Assembly (NCBI GenBank): GCA_002403785.1
Contig: DHIM01000217.1
Span: 1,104-30,564, forward strand
Length of the DNA: 29,461 nucleotides
Reading direction: 5' to 3'
Source of the DNA: Clostridium sp. UBA4746
Lineage (GTDB): Bacteria; Bacillota; Clostridia; Clostridiales; Clostridiaceae
Shown here piece by piece: positions 23,219-29,461 of the stretch (position 1 is its first letter; every line of letters begins with the position of its first letter). The notes beneath the pieces were generated by a model, which was given only the letters and a program-made list of their open reading frames with translations, searched no databases and was not told the origin of the DNA. The translations under genes were made by a program, and so were the position numbers.

Positions 23219-23370
23219 TTTTTTCTTTCTTTGGTGAATTTATAAACTATAAGTTTACACTACTATATTTGTACTAATTCATATTCATTCGTACTTAATC
23301 CAATCTTAACTGCATGCTCAATGCAGGATTTCCATTCCGTTTAAAACACTTATTTATTTGTGTTTGTATC

Positions 23371-23401
23371 AGCGTATCACTTAAAGTTAACTTTAAGTCA
23401 A
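23371..23401 (-). promoter_or_regulatory. MerR-type promoter before the cyclophilin-like lipoprotein (site F)
   Basis: TTGACT (23396-23401), 19 bp, TACGCT (23371-23376) on the minus strand. The dyad ACTTAAAGTTAACTTTAAGT is perfect but the -10 box is poor. The stretch 23402-23604 to its right shows no gene. Confidence 0.75.
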
Positions 23402-23604
23402 GTTTTTTTATAAAAAGGGCTTGACTACTACATAATAATAATCATCCTTATTATTTATTTAACAGACTAATTTCCTCTTTAGGATTAATACTTGTTATCA
23501 TTGGTGCAATCGTCAATATTTTGGGCTGAGAACAGAAATATTCGTAAGCGTAAAATAATAGACGAATAGACGAATAGCAATGATAAAAATCATATGATAA
23601 AATA

Positions 23605-23642
23605 AACCCAGTAGATCATAATCATATTACATCTACTGGGTT
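23605..23642 (-). terminator. Terminator after the aldo/keto reductase at 23690
   Basis: AACCCAGTAGAT (23605-23616) pairs exactly with ATCTACTGGGTT (23631-23642); on the minus strand TATTTTATC follows. Confidence 0.7.
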
Positions 23643-23689
23643 TTAAAAGTTAAAATTGTTTTAAATTACTTTTTGCATACCATATCATT

Positions 23690-24814
23690 TTATTCAAACA
23701 TGCCTTGGACATCTTCTAAGTAATCTGTAATTGGCAGATGCTGTGGACAGATCTTTTCGCATTTTCTACACTTAATACAGTCAGAAGCTTTTCCGTTACG
23801 CTCTGCCAGGCTCGTGTAATAGATACTCTGAGATTTAAATCCTCCCTTTGTATCCTGTTTTTCAGCATTATACAATGCGAAATAATCAGGAATTGCAATC
23901 TTTTTTGGGCATCCATCTACACAGTAGCGACATGACGTACAAGGAATGGAAATGGATTCATTAACGATATCAACAACCTGTTCTACAACTTTATGCTCTT
24001 TCCCATCCAATGGTTTGAAATCCTGCATATATCCGATATTATCTAAAAGCTGATCCATGCTTGACATTCCGCTTAATACAATCATGACATTGTCAAGGCT
24101 CGCTGCAAAACGGATAGCCCACGAAGGTATGGACATATCTGGATGATATCCTCTCATAATCTCTGCTGCTGCGTCAGGCACATTTGCCAAAGTACCACCT
24201 TTCACTGGTTCCATTACGATTACTGGCTTACCATGTAACTCTGCCACTTCATAACATTGCCTTGACTGGATACCTTGGTTTTCCCAATCGAGGTAATTCA
24301 ACTGAATCTGAACAAAATCTACTTCCGGATGATTTGTCAATATTCTATCTAAATGTTCTGCGGAATCATGCATGGAAAAACCGATATTTTTGATCTTTCC
24401 TTCTTCTTTTTTCTTCTGAATAAATTCAAACGCATGGACTTTTTCTGCAAGATCATAGGATTGTCCTGCAATATTATGTAACAAGTAGTAATCAAAATAT
24501 TCTACGCCACACTTTGTAAGCTGCTCATTAAATAAGCGCTCCAAATCATCTTCTGTTTTCACCATGAACATTGGCATCTTAGTAGCAACCGTGAAGGAAT
24601 CTCTAGGATATCTCTTAACCAAAACTTCCTGCAATACATTCTCACTGATAAATGAATGATACAGATATGCTGTATCAAAATATGTAAATCCTCTTTCCAT
24701 AAAGATATCTACCATCTTTTTTACCTGCTCATAATCAACACTTTTCTGATCTTCCGGGTTGATAAGTGGCAGTCTCATAAATCCAAATCCAAATTTTTTT
24801 GCACTGTTTTCCAT
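23690..24814 (-). CDS. Aldo/keto reductase with C-terminal ferredoxin-like domain
   Basis: A 374-residue protein. Residues 1-270 are an aldo/keto reductase barrel with FGFGFMRLPL, FDTAYLYHS (active-site Tyr), ATKMP (Lys) and LLHN (His). The C-terminus has CTSCRYCVDGCPKKI and CIKCRKCEKICPQHLPI, so two [4Fe-4S] clusters are likely. The substrate is unknown; carbonyl reduction is inferred. I start it at the ATG at 24812-24814 behind GGAGGTCGTAAAA; an in-frame codon five residues earlier overlaps the site. It lies 39 nt after larB with no terminator between, so it may be the last gene of the lar transcript. It resembles the protein at 13133-14287 in layout but belongs to a different subgroup. Confidence 0.9.
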   Translation of the reverse strand: MENSAKKFGFGFMRLPLINPEDQKSVDYEQVKKMVDIFMERGFTYFDTAYLYHSFISENVLQEVLVKRYPRDSFTVATKMPMFMVKTEDDLERLFNEQLTKCGVEYFDYYLLHNIAGQSYDLAEKVHAFEFIQKKKEEGKIKNIGFSMHDSAEHLDRILTNHPEVDFVQIQLNYLDWENQGIQSRQCYEVAELHGKPVIVMEPVKGGTLANVPDAAAEIMRGYHPDMSIPSWAIRFAASLDNVMIVLSGMSSMDQLLDNIGYMQDFKPLDGKEHKVVEQVVDIVNESISIPCTSCRYCVDGCPKKIAIPDYFALYNAEKQDTKGGFKSQSIYYTSLAERNGKASDCIKCRKCEKICPQHLPITDYLEDVQGMFE

Positions 24815-24853
24815 TTTTACGACCTCCAAATTTTTTTATGAATCATATTTAAC

Positions 24854-25600
24854 TCATAGCTTATTAATTATGCTAGCATTATATGCTGCACCAAATCCAT
24901 TATCTATATTTACTACACTTACACCACTAGCACAACTATTTAACATTGACAGTAAAGCTGAAATCCCACCAAAGCTTGCTCCATAACCAACACTAGTTGG
25001 AACTGCAATTACAGGTTTATCTACAAGTCCTCCCACAACGCTAGCTAAAGCTCCTTCCATTCCAGCAATCACTATAACAACTTTTGCGCTTCTAATAACA
25101 TCTAATTTTGAAAAAAGCCTATGTATACCTGCAACACCTACATCTATTATTTTGATAGTTTTATTTCCTAATATTCTAGCAGTTTCAAATGCTTCTTCTA
25201 CAACAGGTAAGTCAGAAGTACCTGCTGCAACAATCGCTATATAACTCTCTGTAAGGAGCTGTTCTTTTTTCTTAATAGTTATTGTTCGTCCAAGTTTATT
25301 ATATTCTGCGTCTTCACATATTTCCTTAACTGCATTATACATTTCTTCGTTAGCTCTAGTTCCTAATATATTATTATTTTTCGTAATCATATATTTAACA
25401 ATATCTCTAACTTGATCTACGCTCTTTCCTTCACAATATATTACTTCCGGATAACCAACTCTAATTTCTCTATGATTATCTATTTTAGCAAAACCTAAAT
25501 CTTTAAAAGGTAAATATTCTAATTTTTCAAGAGCTTCTTCTACGTTTATTTTGTTATCTTTAACACCTTCCAATAAAACTTTAATTTCTTTTTTATTCAC
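24854..25600 (-). CDS. larB: Nickel-pincer cofactor biosynthesis protein LarB
   Basis: A 248-residue PurE-like carboxylase/hydrolase. It carboxylates nicotinic acid adenine dinucleotide and releases AMP to give pyridinium-3,5-biscarboxylate mononucleotide, the first step of nickel-pincer nucleotide synthesis. VAAGTSDLPVVEEAFETARI, VIAGMEGALASVVGG and VPTSVGYGASFGGISALL are the PurE-type motifs. Cys223 in NSCASG fits the catalytic Cys described for the family. The start is GTG with AGGAGG 9 nt upstream. It follows larE by 33 nt in the operon. Confidence 0.95.
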   Translation of the reverse strand: MNKKEIKVLLEGVKDNKINVEEALEKLEYLPFKDLGFAKIDNHREIRVGYPEVIYCEGKSVDQVRDIVKYMITKNNNILGTRANEEMYNAVKEICEDAEYNKLGRTITIKKKEQLLTESYIAIVAAGTSDLPVVEEAFETARILGNKTIKIIDVGVAGIHRLFSKLDVIRSAKVVIVIAGMEGALASVVGGLVDKPVIAVPTSVGYGASFGGISALLSMLNSCASGVSVVNIDNGFGAAYNASIINKL

Positions 25601-25633
25601 TAGCTTTATCCTCCTAGGATTATTATTTACTAT

Positions 25634-26458
25634 TTATTTGTTTTGCTCATCTGAATTTTTCATTATAGTTTCATTGAAGCTCCCTACTCTATATCCTTGC
25701 ATGTCTAATGTTACATACTTAAATCCGCATTCTTTTATCTTTTTAGCAATGATGTCTAAAAGCTCTTCATCAAATAATTTACTTCTGTCATTTTTGCTTA
25801 CTTCAACTCTTGCTAAATCTCCATGACATCTTACTCTAACAGCTCTAAACCCTATGCTCATCATATATTTTTCTGCATTTTCAATCTTCTCAAAATCTTC
25901 TACTTTTAATTCATTTCCATAAGGTATTCTTGTTAAAAGACAAGCATATGCTGGCTTATCCCAAGTATTAAGTCCTAATTCCTTAGAAAAAGCTCTTATT
26001 TCTGATTTAGTTAATTTGCATTCTAAAAGCGGACTTTTTATTTCTAATTCTTTTAATGCTTTAAGTCCTGGTCTATAATCACTTATATCATCAAAGTTAG
26101 TTCCATCTATTACACAGTTATAATCTTGCTCCTTCGCAATAGATAAAATCATACTAAACACTGCAGTTTTGCAAAGATAACATCTATCTTCTGGATTAAA
26201 TTTAATGGAATCAATAATGGGAGCCTCAATAATTTCATGCTGCACTCCTAATTTTTTAGCTAATTCTTTTGCTTCTGCTATTTCCCACTTTGGAATATAT
26301 GGAGACATAATTGTTACTGCTTTTACATTATCGCCAAGAGCTTCTTTAGCTGCTTTAAGCAAAAAAGTACTATCTACTCCACCTGAAAATGCTAAAACTA
26401 CTTTTCCTAAACTTTTAATATATTTTATTAATTCATTATACTTTCCATTGTTTATCAT
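25634..26458 (-). CDS. larE: ATP-dependent sacrificial sulfur transferase LarE
   Basis: A 274-residue PP-loop enzyme that adenylates the LarB product and converts its carboxylates to thiocarboxylates. The PP-loop is FSGGVDST (residues 24-31). C173 (KPAYACLLTR) is at the place of the Cys that Lactobacillus LarE sacrifices as sulfur donor. C93 and C96 (DRCYLCK) are also present. Some LarE proteins use three cysteines to bind a [4Fe-4S] cluster that donates sulfur catalytically; this trio could do so, but that is inference. The ATG has only a weak ribosome binding site (GGCGGAAAG). Confidence 0.95.
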   Translation of the reverse strand: MINNGKYNELIKYIKSLGKVVLAFSGGVDSTFLLKAAKEALGDNVKAVTIMSPYIPKWEIAEAKELAKKLGVQHEIIEAPIIDSIKFNPEDRCYLCKTAVFSMILSIAKEQDYNCVIDGTNFDDISDYRPGLKALKELEIKSPLLECKLTKSEIRAFSKELGLNTWDKPAYACLLTRIPYGNELKVEDFEKIENAEKYMMSIGFRAVRVRCHGDLARVEVSKNDRSKLFDEELLDIIAKKIKECGFKYVTLDMQGYRVGSFNETIMKNSDEQNK

Positions 26459-26492
26459 TTATCTTTCCGCCTCTCACTCATAATACATAAAT

Positions 26493-27770
26493 TTAATTTA
26501 TATCTTGTTTATAAAATGCCTTATATACCTTATTTATAGATATATTTTTTTCTTTTGCTATAGTCTTGCATTCTTCGTATTCTGGTTTATATTTGACTAG
26601 CTTCCCTTTATAATAAGATTTCTTTATTGTAATATCTCCATACTCTGTTTTTACTTTTGAAAAATCTCTATTAAGCATTATTTTTTCAACTTTATATTTT
26701 CTAACACCAATCGATGTAGTTTCTTCAAAAATAACATCTAAAGCATCCTTTTCAACTTTTTCATTAGTTAACACACTTAATTTTATCCCCGGCCTTCCCT
26801 TTTTCATAAATATAGGTGTTTTAAATACGTCTAAGGCTCCTGCTTCAAAAAGTTTTTCTTCTACATATCCATAAAGTTCTGGATTCATATCATCTATATT
26901 AGTTTCAAGTATATAATGCTCTCTTACTTTTTCAGAACTTTCCTTCTCACCTAAATATACTCTTAAAACATTTGGAATTTCTAACTCTCTATGACCTATT
27001 CCATATGCTATCTTCTTAATTGAGAAATCAACCATTTGAGTAAATTCTTCAACGTTTGTCGCGAGTATTGCAGCCCCAGTAGGAGTGGTCGTTTCAAATT
27101 GTACTATTCCAGCATTTATAGGAATATTCTTTAATATTTCTACTGTTGCAGGTGCTGGTACTGGCATAAGCCCATGAGCACATTTAACAAATCCTCCTCC
27201 AACTTGAACTGGAGATGCAATAATTTTGTCAACTTTTAGATAGTCTAAACAAATAGCTGCTCCTACCATATCTACAATTGAATCAATAGCTCCTACCTCA
27301 TGAAAATATACTTCATATAATGGTTTTCCATGAACCTTTGCTTCTGCCTCTGCAACCTTCATAAACATATCTATACTAAGTTTTTTAACCTTATCACTTA
27401 AATCATTTGAATTTATTATTTTCTCTATATCCTTCAAGTTTCTATGATGATGTTCGTGACTATGGTTATTTTCATCATGATGATGTTCTTCATCGCCATG
27501 ATGATGATTGTGTTCATGGTTATGCCCATGTAAATCTTTATCTAAAATATGCAACTCATCATCTAATTTATCTTTTAATATGACGTCTACCCTAGTCCCT
27601 GTTATTCCAAGTTTCTTAGATTTTTCAATTTTTATTTCATATTCAGAATTTAAGTTTAATTTTGAAAGTTCCTCCATTAAATATTCTTTAGGAACTCCTA
27701 AATCTATTAGTGCCGCTAAATTCATGTCACCACTTATTCCACAAAAACAATCGTAATATAAAATCTTCAT
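26493..27770 (-). CDS. larC: Nickel insertion protein LarC, single uninterrupted frame
   Basis: A 425-residue CTP-dependent cyclometallase that inserts nickel into the bisthiocarboxylate ligand. MKILYYDCFCGISGDMNLAAL is the family start (residues 1-20 shown in part), and VHFHEVGAIDS-type YFHEVGAIDSIVDMVGA follows. Residues 81-109 form an insert with 15 histidines in 29 positions, probably for nickel binding. The C-terminal half has LETNIDDMNPELYGY and MKKGRPGIKLSVL. In Lactobacillus plantarum larC is split and joined by programmed frameshifting; here it is one frame. Started at the ATG at 27768-27770 behind AAAGGAGTTATAGAC. Confidence 0.95.
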   Translation of the reverse strand: MKILYYDCFCGISGDMNLAALIDLGVPKEYLMEELSKLNLNSEYEIKIEKSKKLGITGTRVDVILKDKLDDELHILDKDLHGHNHEHNHHHGDEEHHHDENNHSHEHHHRNLKDIEKIINSNDLSDKVKKLSIDMFMKVAEAEAKVHGKPLYEVYFHEVGAIDSIVDMVGAAICLDYLKVDKIIASPVQVGGGFVKCAHGLMPVPAPATVEILKNIPINAGIVQFETTTPTGAAILATNVEEFTQMVDFSIKKIAYGIGHRELEIPNVLRVYLGEKESSEKVREHYILETNIDDMNPELYGYVEEKLFEAGALDVFKTPIFMKKGRPGIKLSVLTNEKVEKDALDVIFEETTSIGVRKYKVEKIMLNRDFSKVKTEYGDITIKKSYYKGKLVKYKPEYEECKTIAKEKNISINKVYKAFYKQDIN

Positions 27771-27827
27771 GTCTATAACTCCTTTAATCGTTTGAATTTT
27801 AAATGCTATCTTGTCCAATGTTTAAAA

Positions 27828-28556
27828 TTATATAATGTTATATTTTCTTAAAAAATCTTGATCATTCATGATATTTTCATATTTATCGTCTCTTATTATT
27901 TTATGATCTTCTGAAAATACTATAGCTCTATCAAAAACACCTTGTATATATTCAAAATCATGAGTTGCACAAATTATAGTTTTGCCGCATTTATTTAGAT
28001 CAATTAATAATTCTTTTAAAAATCTTTTCCCTTTTGGATCTATCCCATTCATGGGCTCATCTAAAGTTATTACTTCTGGATTCATAGCTAAAACACTAGC
28101 AATTGCAACTCTCTTCTTTTCTCCTCCGCTTAAATTATACGGATGTTCATCTTTTAACTTATCTATATTAAGAAGATTAAGGCAATCTCTTACTCTTTTA
28201 TTTACTTCTTCCTCTGGCAGTTCCATTTGCATAAGGCCAAATGCCAGTTCTTCAAAGACTGTAGAACAAAATAGTTGAGCATCAGAATTTTGAAATACAA
28301 ATCCTAATTTTTTATGAAATAGTTTTAAGAACTTAGTATCCTTTAATGTATATTCATTTATTTCATTGTTATCAAACATATATTTACCTTGACTTGAAAA
28401 AATAATGCCATTTAATAATTTTAAAACAGTTGACTTCCCGCTTCCATTTGGACCTATAATAGCTATAGATTCACCTTCTTCTATATGAACATTTATATTA
28501 TCAAGAGCTATCTTATTCTTGTATGTAAATGAAATATTCTCTATATTTATCATCAT
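27828..28556 (-). CDS. ECF-type nickel/cobalt transporter ATPase
   Basis: A 242-residue ABC ATPase of the CbiO/NikO type. Walker A is GPNGSGKST (about 36-44), the Q-loop is GFVFQNSDAQLF, the signature is NLSGGEKKRVAIA and Walker B is EVITLDEPMNGID, with the switch His in CATHDF. It energises uptake with the T component at 28589-29377 and the M subunit at the window edge. Adjacent larBEC genes point to nickel as substrate; it corresponds to LarO. AAGGAG lies upstream of two adjacent ATGs; the first is used here. Confidence 0.92.
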   Translation of the reverse strand: MMINIENISFTYKNKIALDNINVHIEEGESIAIIGPNGSGKSTVLKLLNGIIFSSQGKYMFDNNEINEYTLKDTKFLKLFHKKLGFVFQNSDAQLFCSTVFEELAFGLMQMELPEEEVNKRVRDCLNLLNIDKLKDEHPYNLSGGEKKRVAIASVLAMNPEVITLDEPMNGIDPKGKRFLKELLIDLNKCGKTIICATHDFEYIQGVFDRAIVFSEDHKIIRDDKYENIMNDQDFLRKYNII

Positions 28557-28588
28557 TAATTCTCCTTAATTTTTCAGATATACTTTTA

Positions 28589-29377
28589 TTATAAGTATAT
28601 AAACAAACTAACCAAGACTATATTTATTATAAAATATACATAGTCTATTTTCTTTAATTTTAAATTTGCTTTTGTAGTATATTCTCCTACAAAGCCCCTA
28701 CATTCCATAGCATGGGACATCTCTTCACTCATTTTATAAGACTTTATGAATAAATTTCCAATAATTCCTGTGAGAGAATTATATTTATCAGGAGTTATAC
28801 CAATTGATCTAAGTTTTAATGCATGTAGCAGGTTAATAGTATATTCGCCTAGCAGAACAATATATTTTATGGTTAAATCCATAATCCATATAAATATATC
28901 TGGTATAAATAATAATTTTAATGATTTGCTGATTTCGCTCCATCTGCTAGTATGTGATAATATATTCATAAGCAATATAGTTATAATTATTTTTTGGAGA
29001 ATCAATAAACTATTATATATATTTTCAAAAATCATAGATGGTATTAATGTTATTAAAGTTATTAAAGGAAAGATAAAACTTTTAAACAATATCCTTTTAC
29101 TTGACTTTTTTCCTATAAGAAAAAGATTAATTAACACATATATATCTATTATTAATAAATAAATAAAACTTCTTGAAATAGATACACACAGTATCATTAA
29201 TATAGTACTTGCAACCTTTAAGGATGGATTTATTGAATAGATCAATTTATCCTGATTTTTATTTTGCCTGATTATCGAAATTGTTTTAATTAAAGAAAAA
29301 ATACTTTTTTCAATGTATAAGTTTTTTTCTTTCTTTGGAATGTAATTATCTTTTTCTAAAAGCCATTGTGGAACCAT
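28589..29377 (-). CDS. ECF-type nickel/cobalt transporter T component (CbiQ/LarQ)
   Basis: A 262-residue membrane protein with an N-terminal cytoplasmic stretch and about five hydrophobic helices. The cytoplasmic coupling motifs of EcfT are ALKLRSIG and AMECRGF (AxxxRG pattern). It connects the ATPase to the substrate-binding membrane subunit. Its ATG directly follows the stop of the upstream gene (TAAATG), with AAAGGAGAT in the last codons of that gene. It is slightly longer at the N-terminus than many CbiQ proteins. Confidence 0.9.
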   Translation of the reverse strand: MVPQWLLEKDNYIPKKEKNLYIEKSIFSLIKTISIIRQNKNQDKLIYSINPSLKVASTILMILCVSISRSFIYLLIIDIYVLINLFLIGKKSSKRILFKSFIFPLITLITLIPSMIFENIYNSLLILQKIIITILLMNILSHTSRWSEISKSLKLLFIPDIFIWIMDLTIKYIVLLGEYTINLLHALKLRSIGITPDKYNSLTGIIGNLFIKSYKMSEEMSHAMECRGFVGEYTTKANLKLKKIDYVYFIINIVLVSLFIYL

Positions 29378-29461
29378 TTAATCTCCTTTTACATTTCTCT
29401 TCAAATTTATTTTCTCTAAAACCTTAAAAATAATTAAAATTATTATTACCCCAGCTAATGC
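29378..29461 (-). CDS. Probable CbiM/NikM-type subunit (LarMN), C-terminal end
   Basis: The frame is open to the window edge. It encodes a hydrophobic helix (ALAGVIIILIIFKVLEKI) and the tail NLKRNVKGD, ending at the TAA that touches the next ATG. The position before the T and ATPase genes is where the substrate-binding CbiM/NikM (LarMN) subunit is expected. The family call is by position more than sequence. Confidence 0.55.
   Translation of the reverse strand, partial: ALAGVIIILIIFKVLEKINLKRNVKGD

Noticed and set aside
1..29461. CRISPR array or replication origin
   Set aside because: No regularly spaced short repeats and no cluster of DnaA boxes was seen on reading through the window.

Overview
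The window is a 29.5 kb piece of a low-GC, AT-rich genome that reads like a Clostridium sensu stricto or close relative. Supporting signs are [FeFe]-hydrogenase maturation (hydF), an oxygen-sensitive thiamin pathway that uses ThiH, ferredoxin-type aldo/keto reductases, strong AGGAGG ribosome binding sites and frequent TTG/GTG starts. Species cannot be named from sequence alone. Almost every live gene is on the minus strand; the exceptions are the partial membrane protein at the left edge and the biotin genes.

Layout from the left. (1) 1-207: the end of a YczE-type membrane protein. (2) 0.5-2.5 kb: a two-gene operon of a macro-domain protein and a von Willebrand A protein. (3) 2.6-5.4 kb: aspA-hydF. 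(4) 5.4-7.6 kb: gene remnants, hairpins and an intact tRNA-dihydrouridine synthase. A 98-99 bp direct repeat at 540-638 and 6996-7093, whose minus strand encodes an RlmD-like C-terminus, brackets regions 2-4. (5) 7.6-11.4 kb: thiS-thiF-thiG-thiH-tenI behind a near-consensus promoter and a short terminator-hairpin leader with no TPP aptamer. (6) 11.6-12.9 kb, plus strand: a BirA-type operator/promoter, a broken bioB and an intact bioY. (7) 13.1-23.4 kb: a partly decayed redox and aldehyde-stress island. It holds a frameshifted MATE pump, a cupin, a truncated carboxymuconolactone-decarboxylase-like gene, an iron alcohol dehydrogenase, a sugar O-acetyltransferase, two flavodoxin-like oxidoreductases, a broken cyclophilin-like lipoprotein and an IS630 remnant. 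(8) 23.6-24.8 kb: a second ferredoxin-type aldo/keto reductase. (9) 24.9-29.5 kb: nickel-pincer cofactor genes larB, larE and larC behind a nickel-type ECF transporter.

The most coherent regulatory system is in region 7. A MerR-family regulator (19841-20260) has a CTTAAAG-TTAA-CTTTAAG operator. Five promoters in the island carry the same dyad between a TTGACT -35 and a -10 with exactly 19 bp spacing, the hallmark of MerR activation. They precede the cupin, the CMD-like gene, the Fe-ADH/acetyltransferase pair, an FMN-reductase-like gene and the cyclophilin-like lipoprotein. The regulator's own promoter has normal 17 bp spacing with the dyad downstream, which suggests self-repression. The dyad and the target types match what I recall of AdhR (YraB) of Bacillus subtilis, a carbonyl-stress regulator. 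About half of this regulon is broken.

Other points of note are the hairpin-only thiS leader, the thiF Shine-Dalgarno embedded in the codons of the ThiS Gly tail, TenI (a tautomerase) in place of a standard ThiE, a strongly structured 160 nt element at 11436-11597, and an unfragmented larC with a 15-histidine insert.
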